This document shows positions 1 through 7,429 of a stretch of 64,000 nucleotides of DNA, piece after piece (within the stretch, counting starts at the first letter, position 1; every line of letters begins with the position of its first letter). The DNA lies in contig DATMLM010000104.1 of NCBI GenBank assembly GCA_035570055.1, positions 15,855 through 79,854 on the forward strand, read 5' to 3'. The position numbers and the translations under genes were made by a program. This DNA comes from DASRDS01 sp035570055. Lineage in GTDB: Bacteria > Gemmatimonadota > Gemmatimonadetes > Gemmatimonadales > Gemmatimonadaceae. The notes beneath the pieces are model-generated. The model was not told where the DNA came from and did not search any database. It saw only the letters and a program-made list of their open reading frames with translations.

Positions 1-1
1 G

Positions 2-94
2 GAGCCGTGGGCGGGGACCGAGATGGAAGCCCGCCTCAAGGTCAACGAGCGCGCCACGATGCCGGACCGCTGCGAAGCGCGGGTGCTGCCGTGA
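2..94 (+). CDS. C-terminal end of an unidentified gene (partial)
   Basis: An open frame enters from the window edge and ends at TGA 92-94, giving about 30 residues. Its stop overlaps the GTG of the next gene in a GTGA junction, the overlap style used throughout this window, which is the main reason to accept it. No motif can be recognised in so short a piece. Confidence 0.4.
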   Translation, partial: EPWAGTEMEARLKVNERATMPDRCEARVLP

Positions 95-504
95 CCGACA
101 CGCGAACGGACGCGGAGGTCGCGAAGTCCGCTGAAGCGTACGGGCTGCCCACGACGTACCGTGCTGCCGTCGAGGAGGTGCACGAGTGGCGCGAGGCGTC
201 GCAGGTCGACGGCTACTTCACGCCGGCCTCGCTGAGGAAGTATCTCGTCAGCCAGGGGCAGCACCACGACGAGCATCACGCCCGCGAGAAGCGGCTCCAG
301 GGGCTTGCGCTCAAGGCGCTGAAGCGCCGCAAGAAAGCTGAGACGGATGGCGCAGCCAGCATCGCGTACGACTTCGCGGCGGCCGGCTACCTCGACGAGA
401 TCCTGACTGCGCTCCTCGTCGATCAGGAAGGCGTCTGCTTCGCCTGCGAGGATGCGCCCACGGGGGCGGACGGACGCGCATCGTTCTGTCCGCTGCACCG
501 ATGA
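91..504 (+). CDS. Small protein with a C-terminal CxxC/CxxH zinc-knuckle-like motif
   Basis: A 137-residue protein of unknown function. I chose GTG 91 because it forms a GTGA overlap with the upstream gene; the frame could extend further left. The middle is charged and probably helical. The last 22 residues hold CFAC and CPLH, spaced like a metal-binding ribbon. Its stop overlaps the ATG of the recombinase at 501 (ATGA), so the two are probably translated together. It could be an accessory DNA-binding protein, but nothing shows that directly. Confidence 0.6.
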   Translation: MTDTRTDAEVAKSAEAYGLPTTYRAAVEEVHEWREASQVDGYFTPASLRKYLVSQGQHHDEHHAREKRLQGLALKALKRRKKAETDGAASIAYDFAAAGYLDEILTALLVDQEGVCFACEDAPTGADGRASFCPLHR

Positions 505-1538
505 CCGCCGACCTCGCCCGCCCCGGCCCCTCCCCCGAACTGGTCGAGCGCGTCGCCAGCGTCAAGGCGTACAGCAAGGCGACGATCACGGAGGGCACGC
601 GGGAGAGCTACAAGCGCCTCTTCCGGGGCTTCACGGCGTGGTGCCAGCAGATGGGCGTCCCGTCGCTGCCATCGACGCCCGAAGTCATCGCCATGTACCT
701 CGCGGCCCTGGCGGACGGTCAGGTCGTGGTGCGCTGGACGCATCCGAAGACCGGGACCACGCGCGAGGTCTCGCGCCCACGGAAGGCCGCCTACATCGAG
801 AAGGCGTACTACGCGATTCGCTTCCACCACGCCGAGCACGGCGATGAGCTACCGCAGGCGCACCCCGGCATCGTGAAGGTGATGAAAGGGATCCGGCGCA
901 AGCTTGGCACCGCGCAGAAGAAGGCGCAGCCGATGACGATCGAGCTGCTGCGGGAGATCCTCACGAAGTACCACCGGCACCCGCCGGAGAACGAGCTGCG
1001 CGACAAGACGATGCTCGCGCTCCAGGTTTGGGGCGGCCTGCGCCGGGGGGAGCTGCTGGCCATCCGCATCGAGGACCTGGAGTTCTCGGAACACGGCGTC
1101 ATCGTCCACCTGCCGCGATCCAAGTGCGACGCCGAGGGCAAGGGCGCCATGGTCCCCATCCCGCGCGTCAAGGACCCCACCATGTGCCCCGTGGGCTACG
1201 TCGAGCGGTGGATCGCCCACCTGGCCGAACTGGACATCCGGTCGGGCTGGCTGTTCCGGCGCGTCAACGGCGACGGCCTGATGGGCGCCCAGCGGATGCA
1301 CCCAGACTCCTGGGGGCCGCTCATCAAGGCCATCGCGGACAACGCCGGGGTCGACGCGAGCCGCATCACGACGCACTCGCCCCGGGCGGGGTTCGCGACG
1401 AGCGCGGCCCACAAGGGCAAGACGCTGGAGCAGATCATGCGCCACGGGCGGTGGACGAGCGAGCGGCAGGCGCGGAGCTACATCCGGCCGGCGACGGTGT
1501 GGGTCGACAACGCGGCGGAAGGGCTGGCCGATGAGTAG
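501..1538 (+). CDS. Tyrosine recombinase / phage integrase (copy 1)
   Basis: A 345-residue site-specific recombinase of the tyrosine family, cutting and rejoining DNA through a 3'-phosphotyrosine. The N-terminal half is a SAM-like core-binding domain. The catalytic half shows the family residues: Arg in GGLRRGEL (about residue 180), the HxxR box as HSPRAGF (about 292), HGRW in place of the usual LGH (about 314) and Tyr in RSYIRP (about 327). It is clearly a paralogue of the recombinase at 27037: both carry a P(S/T)SPE-type stretch followed by YLAALADG. It is translationally coupled to the gene before it. Whether it integrates the element, resolves multimers or inverts a segment cannot be read from the sequence; I saw no clear attachment site beside it. 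Confidence 0.93.
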   Translation: MTADLARPGPSPELVERVASVKAYSKATITEGTRESYKRLFRGFTAWCQQMGVPSLPSTPEVIAMYLAALADGQVVVRWTHPKTGTTREVSRPRKAAYIEKAYYAIRFHHAEHGDELPQAHPGIVKVMKGIRRKLGTAQKKAQPMTIELLREILTKYHRHPPENELRDKTMLALQVWGGLRRGELLAIRIEDLEFSEHGVIVHLPRSKCDAEGKGAMVPIPRVKDPTMCPVGYVERWIAHLAELDIRSGWLFRRVNGDGLMGAQRMHPDSWGPLIKAIADNAGVDASRITTHSPRAGFATSAAHKGKTLEQIMRHGRWTSERQARSYIRPATVWVDNAAEGLADE

Positions 1539-1812
1539 CGAAACGTGGGTCAACGGGCATCTGATCTCGACCGAAGCGCGCGAGACAACCTCCCACGCGG
1601 GCCGCTTCCGCTTCTCGGTGAAGGTGGACGGCAATCCGCTCAGGGACCGCGGTGGACGCGTCCGCACGTTCGCTACGCGCGTGGGGGCCCACAAGGCTGG
1701 CCTCCGCAGTCTCGGCGCGTGGTGGTCGCCAGGTACCACTGGGCCAGGCGGCCTCAGTGTGGAAGCCTCCGCCGATGACTACAGGCGCGGCGGTGGTACG
1801 AAGCGAGACTGA
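1531..1812 (+). CDS. Hypothetical protein
   Basis: A 93-residue basic protein starting at ATG 1531, eight bases inside the end of the recombinase gene. No family recognised. A competing frame at 1545-1778 looks like a GC-driven shadow. The overlap and strand agree with co-transcription with the recombinase. Confidence 0.45.
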   Translation: MSSETWVNGHLISTEARETTSHAGRFRFSVKVDGNPLRDRGGRVRTFATRVGAHKAGLRSLGAWWSPGTTGPGGLSVEASADDYRRGGGTKRD

Positions 1813-1843
1813 ATGAAGTGCCCCCGATGGCGAGGACCAAGAA

Positions 1844-2053
1844 GTGACCGTGATCGCCGCGCCCAGAGACGCCTCCTTCTACCGGAGTCCCGACACGCGG
1901 TCGACGAAGGTGCGCCATGTGCTCATGCCGGATGGGTACTCTGGGTGCGGCGTCCTGCTCACGGACGGCGACCTGCATGACGACGCGCGCAACGTCCCAG
2001 AGCGAGGCCGGTGCAAGCGCCGTGGATGTGCGGAGCGGTGGCCCGCAAGATAG
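1844..2053 (+). CDS. Hypothetical small protein
   Basis: A 69-residue frame starting GTG 1844. The composition is protein-like in the middle (CGVLLTDGDLHDDARN) and the C-terminus has an RCKRRGC stretch that could bind metal or nucleic acid. No convincing ribosome-binding site. A frame from ATG 1813 covers part of the same DNA but gives an arginine-rich, low-quality translation. Confidence 0.38.
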   Translation: MTVIAAPRDASFYRSPDTRSTKVRHVLMPDGYSGCGVLLTDGDLHDDARNVPERGRCKRRGCAERWPAR

Positions 2054-2128
2054 AAAGCGGTGCCCCCTGTCACGCGCCGCGTCACCTCTTCGGTTGACAG
2101 CGGCCCACATCGTCGCCACCCTCGGCCG

Positions 2129-2719
2129 ATGCAAACCCTGATGACCTGGCTGCTGGCATTCATTGCAGCCCACGCCACCCCGGCCCCCAAGTGCTCCACC
2201 GTCAACGCGGAGTGCTCCGCCGCAGTCGCCGACGTCGACAACGTACGCATCGCCGCCGCCCAGCACGCGCTGGCGGTCGCCATGGACCCCGACGAGGCAC
2301 CCCTGTTCGCTGGCCCTGACGGGCGCGCCAAGACGGCGCTCGAGCTACTGGCCATTGCGACGCACGAGAGCGGTCTGCAACCGCGCCTCTGGAACAACGT
2401 CTGCCGCCCCCGCGAATGTGACGGCGGCCGGGCGACCGGAGAGCTGCAGCTTCACCTGGGCAAGTACGGCGTCGAACTCGTGACCGACCGATGGATCCGG
2501 CCCTGCACACAGATCGAACAGGCCAACTGCATCGACGCCGCCGACGTGCAGGAAGACCACCGCAAGGCGTTCATCGTCGCCCTGCACATGCTGCGCGGCG
2601 GAGGGCTCGAGGGCTACACGGGGCAGCCGACCGCGGGGCCGGCGCCTACGTGGATCCGCAAGGCCGTCAGTGACTGGGTCAACGCGCATCCGGTGCCGGT
2701 GGCGGTCGGGCTCGACTAG
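2129..2719 (+). CDS. Secreted lytic-transglycosylase-like protein
   Basis: A 196-residue protein. I start it at ATG 2129 because the first 23 residues then form a signal peptide (MQTLMTWLLAFIAAHA). The block IATHESGL, followed by ECDGGRATGELQLH, resembles the catalytic Glu-Ser and glycine-rich region of soluble lytic transglycosylases, which cleave the glycan strand of peptidoglycan; Glu of HESG would be the acid. It ends against the leftward operon (convergent, 4-base overlap). A role in cell-wall penetration or lysis is inferred. The match is to short motifs only, so another secreted wall-binding protein is possible. Confidence 0.6.
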   Translation: MQTLMTWLLAFIAAHATPAPKCSTVNAECSAAVADVDNVRIAAAQHALAVAMDPDEAPLFAGPDGRAKTALELLAIATHESGLQPRLWNNVCRPRECDGGRATGELQLHLGKYGVELVTDRWIRPCTQIEQANCIDAADVQEDHRKAFIVALHMLRGGGLEGYTGQPTAGPAPTWIRKAVSDWVNAHPVPVAVGLD

Positions 2720-2973
2720 ACCGTCAGCCTCGCCCTGCACCCCCTGGGCCCCACGTGCACGGGCCTGGCAAGGCCCTGGCGCAGCTCCAGGTAGCCGCCG
2801 CAGGCGCACGTCTGCACGCGCTCGGCCGGCAGCGGCTGGACGGCGTACGGGGGCAGCGGGGGGCGCCTGGGGGCGTGCTGGCGGAAGAGGTACCCCACCG
2901 GCAGGTACTCCGGACGGCCCAGACGCGCTGCCTCGGCGAACAGCTCGGCGATTTCGGTGGGGGTGACGATCAC
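2716..2973 (-). CDS. Hypothetical protein, last gene of the leftward operon
   Basis: An 85-residue protein. GTG at 2973 is chosen because it overlaps the stop of the upstream gene as GTGA. The N-terminus is a plausible amphipathic helix (TPTEIAELFAEAARLGR) and the C-terminal third has a CACGGYLEL motif. Function unknown. Confidence 0.55.
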   Translation of the reverse strand: MIVTPTEIAELFAEAARLGRPEYLPVGYLFRQHAPRRPPLPPYAVQPLPAERVQTCACGGYLELRQGLARPVHVGPRGCRARLTV

Positions 2974-3176
2974 GTGGCTGCCTTGGTGCATCCGTCGGCG
3001 CCGCACCCCGCGCACGCGACGCAGCCGACCATCGTGTATCCGAGCGCCGCCATCCGCTCGTCGTTGCAGTCGCAGTCGAACGACTCCTTGCAGCACTCGC
3101 AGACGTGCGTGTGCACCGGGTTGCCGTTGCCCTCGACGTCCCAGTCCTTGATGGTGCGCTCCTCCGGCGTTCTCAC
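2970..3176 (-). CDS. Cysteine-rich small metal-binding-type protein
   Basis: A 68-residue protein with many paired cysteines: CECC, CDC and CVACAGCGADGC. These look like a compact zinc-binding fold. The start is GTG 3176, overlapping the previous stop as GTGA; a longer frame to 3275 exists but reads poorly. It sits in the middle of six overlapping leftward genes. Role unknown. Confidence 0.6.
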   Translation of the reverse strand: MRTPEERTIKDWDVEGNGNPVHTHVCECCKESFDCDCNDERMAALGYTMVGCVACAGCGADGCTKAAT

Positions 3177-3364
3177 GACTGACTCGCCAAGTCGTCCAGC
3201 CGCAGCGCCTCGATGCCGGGCCCCGTGACGTACCAGGAACCCTCGAGCCAGAAGCCCCACCCCATGCGAACGCACTCCGCGAACGTGGCGTCGCTGACGG
3301 GGCCCTCACCGGGTGGGCCCGCCTCGCGCAGGGCGATGCGTTCTTGGTCGGTGAGGCGCCTCAT
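3173..3364 (-). CDS. Hypothetical small protein
   Basis: A 63-residue protein starting MRRLTDQERIALREAG, with aromatic-rich WGFWLEGSWY in the middle. Both ends overlap neighbours by four bases, so it is part of the same polycistronic message. No family recognised. Confidence 0.6.
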   Translation of the reverse strand: MRRLTDQERIALREAGPPGEGPVSDATFAECVRMGWGFWLEGSWYVTGPGIEALRLDDLASQS

Positions 3365-3591
3365 GGCTGACGCTCGACCATCTCGAAGAACTTGCCGAAG
3401 TCGTGCGCGGTGTAGAGCCCGATCGCCTTGATGTTGTCGGCCACGTACGCGCGCCCGAGAGCGACGACGTTCTGGCGCGCCTCCGTCCGCACCGCCTCGA
3501 TCCGCCTCTTCAGCAGCTCGTACGCGTTGAACTCGCCGAGCTCCTGCAAGTCGGCGCGGTGGGCGGCGATGAGCTTGTCGATGTCGATCAT
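3361..3591 (-). CDS. Hypothetical helical protein
   Basis: A 76-residue, largely helical protein beginning MIDIDKLIAAHRADLQEL. ATG 3591 overlaps the upstream stop as ATGA. No catalytic motif seen. Confidence 0.6.
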   Translation of the reverse strand: MIDIDKLIAAHRADLQELGEFNAYELLKRRIEAVRTEARQNVVALGRAYVADNIKAIGLYTAHDFGKFFEMVERQP

Positions 3592-3935
3592 CGCTTCACC
3601 AGTCGAAGGTTGGGACCTGGTGCCGGCGCCTGTCCGGCTACCAGCGCCCTCGACTCACGCGCCAACCGCTCGATGCGCGCACGCGTTGCGGTCTGCTTGC
3701 GGCGAGCCTCCTGAAGTCGCGAGCTACCGTCCCACTTCGGCGGCTTCTTCGACACGCCGTGAGCGTTGTACCAGGTGCCGGTGGTGCCCTGCAGCTGCAT
3801 GGTGTGCGCGGCATGCTTGCGGACGAAGGCGCGCAGTGTGCCCTTGTGAAGCACCTTGCCAAACCCGACGGCCCGCTTGGCGACGCTGCACGTCTCGCAC
3901 ACGACGACGGCGATTCCAACCTGTGGCCACCTCAT
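3588..3935 (-). CDS. Hypothetical basic protein
   Basis: A 115-residue basic protein. The N-terminus has a CETC pair; the C-terminal half is a lysine/arginine-rich helix. ATGA overlaps at both ends. It could bind nucleic acid by composition, but no known domain is visible. Confidence 0.55.
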   Translation of the reverse strand: MRWPQVGIAVVVCETCSVAKRAVGFGKVLHKGTLRAFVRKHAAHTMQLQGTTGTWYNAHGVSKKPPKWDGSSRLQEARRKQTATRARIERLARESRALVAGQAPAPGPNLRLVKR

Positions 3936-4192
3936 CGACTCAGCGCCTCCCTCGCCGCCAGCACCACCAGATCCGCGTACGCGAGGCCATCAGCGGCCTC
4001 GGTACGCCCCGCCTTGCGCAGCTCGCTCTCGACCATGCAGAGCGTGGCGTGGGCGCGGGAGAGGGAGGCGGTGTCGAGTCGGGGCGCGACGACGCGCTCG
4101 CTTCCAACATCACCCGCGCTGCTTCTCTCGTCGCTCTCAGAGTTGTCGCGCACTTGCATCATCGCCGATTGGACGGACCACCATCCTGCCAC
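3932..4192 (-). CDS. Hypothetical protein, first gene of the leftward operon
   Basis: About 86 residues; the C-terminal half is helical. The start is uncertain. On the minus strand a GGAGG (4203-4207) lies 10 bases before GTG 4192 and 4 bases before TTG 4198; internal ATGs near 4162 are also possible. The GGAGG lies in the loop, and GTG partly in the stem, of a hairpin (see 4182-4234), so translation of the operon may depend on that hairpin opening. Confidence 0.5.
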   Translation of the reverse strand: MAGWWSVQSAMMQVRDNSESDERSSAGDVGSERVVAPRLDTASLSRAHATLCMVESELRKAGRTEAADGLAYADLVVLAAREALSR

Positions 4193-4234
4193 ATTCAAAA
4201 CGCCTCCGCCTGTGGCATTTTGCCTTGCAGGATG
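4182..4234 (-). promoter_or_regulatory. Hairpin around the start of the leftward operon
   Basis: Arms tgccaca (4187-4193) and tgtggca (4211-4217) pair perfectly across a 17-base loop. An outer pair catcc (4182-4186) and ggatg (4230-4234) extends it after a 12-base bulge. An alternative pairing of catcctgc (4182-4189) with gcaggatg (4227-4234) excludes part of the first. In the leftward message the loop carries the GGAGG and the upper stem carries GTG 4192. Confidence 0.45.
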
Positions 4235-4254
4235 ACGGACGGGGGCGGTAGGGT
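4225..4254 (+). promoter_or_regulatory. Candidate promoter for the replication operon leader
   Basis: TTGCAG (4225-4230), 18 bases, TAGGGT (4249-4254). The -10 matches the element found before many genes here, but no start codon follows at the usual distance; transcription would start near 4261 and give a leader of about 210 bases before the primase gene. Confidence 0.45.
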
Positions 4255-4288
4255 CGGGTCGTCTGTGAGGTGTAGCAACCGAGCAGAC

Positions 4289-4386
4289 CGCTGCTTCAAT
4301 CCGGGCCGCGCGATCAGTCTACGGGGCCGGTCCCCCTCCGGCGATTGCTACCGCGTGGTCCTCGAGCGGTCCGGATTGAAGCAGCG
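4289..4386 (+). promoter_or_regulatory. Structured leader or small RNA with a 21-bp stem
   Basis: Bases 4289-4309 pair with 4366-4386 over 21 positions: 16 perfect pairs, one G-U and four more perfect pairs, then three more after a mismatch. Inside the loop gccgg (4326-4330) can pair with ccggc (4338-4342). The element lies between divergent operons and downstream of a candidate promoter. It may be a regulatory leader, a small RNA or an origin-type inverted repeat. Confidence 0.5.
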
Positions 4387-4468
4387 TCGTCCTCTCGCCG
4401 AAAAGGGGTCTGTCGATGCAAAGCGCGGCTGCGGTGTCTGCTCTGAACGGTGACGCGGAGGTAGCGGC

Positions 4469-6664
4469 ATGATGGCCGCGCAGCTGCCGAAGCCTCCCGA
4501 GCTTCGCTTCTTTCCGCTGCACGACATCCTCGAAGGCCCCGCTTGCACATGCTCCCAAGGGGCTGCGTGCGAGCGCATCGGTAAGCACCCGGCCGTGCGC
4601 TGGCGCACCTACGACGAGAACACGAAGGCCCAAGGAGGCGGCTACGGCATCCAGACGGGCCACTTCAACGGCATCTTCGTCATCGATCTCGACGTCAAGC
4701 CAGCCAAAGATGGCAAACCGGCCAAGGACGGCATCGCCGCACTGCTACAGCTCGCAGCCGGGCAACCCATCCCCGACACGCTGAGCGTGCTCACGCCCTC
4801 GGGCGGCGTGCACCTGTACTTCCGCCTGCCACCCGACGTCTACGTGCCCACCAGCCACAGCGTGCTGGGCCCCGGAATCGACATCCAGAGCGAGGGCAGC
4901 TTCGTCGTCGGACCCGGCTCCCCGCACAAGCTCGGCGGAGTCTACAAGGAGGAGCCTGGCGGCGTCCTGGCCGATCCACCCGACTGGCTCCTTGAGCTCG
5001 TCGTCGGACAGCCCAAGCCTCGACAACCGCTGACGACCGAGCACTACACCGTCGACCCCGAAAGCCCCCGAGGCGTCCGGGCCATCGCGTGGGCCAAAGA
5101 GTACCTGCTCAAGGCCGAGCCGGCCGTGCAGGGGCAGGGAGGCAGCAACAGGTTCTTCGCCGTCTGCTGCCATCTGATGCTCTCCGCGCTGCCGCTCGAC
5201 ACGCTCAAGCACCTCATCGAGGAATACTACAACCCCCTCTGCCAGCCCGAATGGTCCGAAGAGGAAATCGATCACAAACTCGCCGACGCAGACAGAATCG
5301 AGACCAGCCCCCGGGGCCTCTGCTCGCCGGACTTTCTCGATCAGATGTACCGCCGGACCAAGAACACGTCCGCGCGAGAACCCGATCCAACGCACGAGTA
5401 CAGCTTCGAGCCCGGGATGCGCGGCAACACCGAAACGCGCAAAGCATCGCTGGGCGAAGTCACGGCCGATCTCTTCGACCACGAGGATTGGGCGGGCGTC
5501 TTGATGTTCGACAGCCTCCGCGACCGCGTTGTTGCCGTCAATCCGCCGATGCGGATGGATGCCGAGACGCCTGCAGGTCTATCGAACAACGACGTGCAGC
5601 TGGTGCGCGTGTGGCTCGAGTACCACGGCAAGAAGCTCAACGCGCAGGACGTCAGCGCAGCCATCGAAGCCGTCGCTCGGCGCCGCAAGTTCAACCCCAT
5701 CCAAGACATGCTCGAGTCACTGCAATGGGATGGCGTGCCGCGTCTGGATCGCGTGCTGCCCGAATACTTCCAGTCCGCCGACGGTCCTTACGAACGCGGC
5801 ATCGGACCCCGCTGGTTCATCTCGCTGGTTGCGCGGGCCATGACACCCGGCTGCCAGAGCGACTGCACCCTTGTCCTTGAAGGAGAGCAGGGCGATGGCA
5901 AGACCCGAGCCTTCCGCACGTTGATGCGCGATCCTTCCTGGTACGCGCTCTGCTCGTGCGGCGTCGACAGCAAGGACTTCTTCGAGAACCTGCGCGGCGT
6001 CTGGCTGATGGGCTTCGACGAGCTCGACTCCCTGAGTCGCGCGTCGCTGACGAAGGTCAAGACCGTCCTCACAGCGACAAGCGACAGGTACCGGCAATCG
6101 TACGGGCGCAACTCCGCCGACTACCTCCGAGCATGCGGCTTCTGCGGCTCGACCAACGGCGCGCAGTACCTCAACGATCCAACCGGGGCTCGGCGATTCT
6201 GGCCCGTCAAAGTGCTGCGAGAGATCGACTACCAACGCATCGCCAGCGATCGCGACCAGCTCTGGGCCGAAGCGTTCGAACGTTGGAGCGAAAGAGAGGC
6301 GTGGCACGTCAACACGCCGGAGCTACTCGCGCTCTGCAAGGACGAGCAGGAAGCGCGCCTCGAGATCGACGGCTGGGAGGAGAAGATCCAGCGTTGGTTC
6401 GACGACCCCACCAAGTTCTCCCGCACCGCCGTCGTCGTCGAACCGGGCAGCGTGTTCAAAGGCGTCAGGCCCTTCGACGGCTCCCAGGGGGTCACGACCG
6501 CCGACGTACTGGAGCACGCCGTCGGCAAGCTTGTCGGTCAGTGGACCACCGGGGACGCGATGCGCGTTGGAAAAATTCTGCAGCAACGGCTCAAGATGAA
6601 ACGCACACGAATTAGAACTGGAAAAAATACCCTAGAATGGCGCTACCTGTTTTCAACTACTTAG
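4469..6664 (+). CDS. Primase-polymerase / VirE-type replicative helicase
   Basis: A 731-residue replication protein. Residues about 10-180 resemble bifunctional primase-polymerase domains, with acidic FVIDLDVK and SGGVHLYF. The C-terminal half is a VirE-like P-loop ATPase: Walker A in EGEQGDGKT (about residue 470), Walker B in WLMGFDELD (about 511) and a later FWPVKVL strand. Such fusions prime and unwind DNA at phage and plasmid origins. The start ATG 4469 has GGAGG (4457-4461) before it; ATG 4472 is an alternative. It heads the rightward replication operon and lies beside the two strongest inverted repeats in the window, so an origin could be nearby (inference). Confidence 0.88.
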   Translation: MMAAQLPKPPELRFFPLHDILEGPACTCSQGAACERIGKHPAVRWRTYDENTKAQGGGYGIQTGHFNGIFVIDLDVKPAKDGKPAKDGIAALLQLAAGQPIPDTLSVLTPSGGVHLYFRLPPDVYVPTSHSVLGPGIDIQSEGSFVVGPGSPHKLGGVYKEEPGGVLADPPDWLLELVVGQPKPRQPLTTEHYTVDPESPRGVRAIAWAKEYLLKAEPAVQGQGGSNRFFAVCCHLMLSALPLDTLKHLIEEYYNPLCQPEWSEEEIDHKLADADRIETSPRGLCSPDFLDQMYRRTKNTSAREPDPTHEYSFEPGMRGNTETRKASLGEVTADLFDHEDWAGVLMFDSLRDRVVAVNPPMRMDAETPAGLSNNDVQLVRVWLEYHGKKLNAQDVSAAIEAVARRRKFNPIQDMLESLQWDGVPRLDRVLPEYFQSADGPYERGIGPRWFISLVARAMTPGCQSDCTLVLEGEQGDGKTRAFRTLMRDPSWYALCSCGVDSKDFFENLRGVWLMGFDELDSLSRASLTKVKTVLTATSDRYRQSYGRNSADYLRACGFCGSTNGAQYLNDPTGARRFWPVKVLREIDYQRIASDRDQLWAEAFERWSEREAWHVNTPELLALCKDEQEARLEIDGWEEKIQRWFDDPTKFSRTAVVVEPGSVFKGVRPFDGSQGVTTADVLEHAVGKLVGQWTTGDAMRVGKILQQRLKMKRTRIRTGKNTLEWRYLFSTT

Positions 6665-6699
6665 CTCGTTTGTTCCCGCCTGATCCCACCTAAAGGGCT

Positions 6700-6715
6700 A
6701 CCCCCTGGAGGGGGT
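6700..6715 (+). terminator. GC hairpin after the primase-helicase gene
   Basis: ACCCCC (6700-6705) and GGGGGT (6710-6715) flank a TGGA loop, 36 bases after the stop codon. There is no U tract, so this is at best a pause or processing site. Confidence 0.3.
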
Positions 6716-6768
6716 GAAACCGTACTGGCTAGCGTGCTGTACCATACCGTACACGTAAGACATACATA

Positions 6769-6843
6769 CAGGTAGGAACAGTAGGAACGTTGGAACTAGG
6801 AATGAATTTCAATGAGTTGCAAAGTTCCCACTGTTCCTACCTG
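6769..6843 (+). promoter_or_regulatory. 23-bp inverted repeat enclosing the rusA start
   Basis: Bases 6769-6791 pair with 6821-6843 at 21 of 23 positions. The 29-base loop holds AGGA (6798-6801) and the ATG of rusA (6812). The left arm itself contains short repeats of ggaac (taggaac, taggaac, ttggaac). It could gate rusA translation or be an origin-like repeat. Confidence 0.55.
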
Positions 6844-7192
6844 TCCAATCGCGGTTTTCCTGCCGATCCGCGCCGTTTCCGCGCTCAACGCGAGGGAGCA
6901 CTGGTCAAAGTACGCTCGCCGGGCGGCCGAGCACCGCGCCCTGGCGAGGATGCTGCTGACGGCACCGCTGCGCGGCATGTCGCTGCCCGTGCGGGTGACC
7001 TTGACGCGCGTGGCGCCCAGGCAGCTTGACGACGACAACAACCAGGGGGCCTGCAAGAACGTGCGCGACGGCATCGCCGACGCCCTCGGCGTCGATGACC
7101 GCACGCCGCTCGTGATCTGGGTGTACGAGCAGCGTCGGGGCAAACCGCGCGAGTACGGTGTCGAGATCGTGGTCGAGAAGATTTCGTCTTGA
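6812..7192 (+). CDS. rusA: RusA-family Holliday junction resolvase
   Basis: A 126-residue endonuclease that cuts four-way DNA junctions made during recombination and replication. The family signature is clear: the acidic cluster LDDDNNQGACKNVRDGIADA followed by LGVDDR supplies the metal-binding aspartates at about residues 71-96, and the length fits the family. ATG 6812 lies in the loop of a strong inverted repeat, with AGGA ten bases upstream. It sits between the primase-helicase and the recombination nuclease. Confidence 0.88.
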   Translation: MSCKVPTVPTCPIAVFLPIRAVSALNAREHWSKYARRAAEHRALARMLLTAPLRGMSLPVRVTLTRVAPRQLDDDNNQGACKNVRDGIADALGVDDRTPLVIWVYEQRRGKPREYGVEIVVEKISS

Positions 7193-7217
7193 CGCCACGC
7201 TCGTCCGTCTGTAGAAC
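7189..7217 (+). promoter_or_regulatory. Promoter TTGACG-N17-TAGAAC
   Basis: TTGACG (7189-7194), 17 bases, TAGAAC (7212-7217), then 10 bases to GTG 7228. This is one of the best sigma-70-like matches in the window. It starts in the last codons of rusA. Confidence 0.55.
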
Positions 7218-7227
7218 CTTTTCTCCA

Positions 7228-7407
7228 GTGGCTTTCAAGAGCGTCAAGCTGAGCGAGACGGCGTACAACGAGATCGGCGAGCTTCAGGCGCTTCTCGTCA
7301 AACACGGAACCGGGGTACTCCCGGTCTCGTTGCGACCCGACAAAACCTCTTTCGACAGCGTCGTGCGGATGGCCGTTCGAGCGCTGCGCAAGCGAGTGCG
7401 TACGTGA
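7228..7407 (+). CDS. Small ribbon-helix-helix-like protein
   Basis: A 59-residue protein. I prefer GTG 7228 over TTG 7189 because a promoter lies just upstream and leaves almost no leader. The sequence VKLSETAYNEIGELQ followed by a second helix (DSVVRMAVRALRKR) resembles the strand-helix-helix of small DNA-binding repressors. The fold is inferred from pattern only. It could autoregulate the nuclease-helicase genes that follow. Confidence 0.5.
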   Translation: MAFKSVKLSETAYNEIGELQALLVKHGTGVLPVSLRPDKTSFDSVVRMAVRALRKRVRT

Positions 7408-7429
7408 GACCTTCAGCACAGATCCCGCA

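Noticed and set aside
1813..1980. An alternative 55-residue frame from ATG 1813
   Set aside because: Its translation is mostly Arg, Leu and Pro and it overlaps the more protein-like frame at 1844.
2094..2099. A TTGACA hexamer before the gene at 2129
   Set aside because: No -10 element lies 16-18 bases downstream.
3428..4453. A 341-residue plus-strand frame across the leftward operon and control region
   Set aside because: It runs antisense to six overlapping small genes and through the inverted repeat, with an arginine/alanine-rich translation and no motif.
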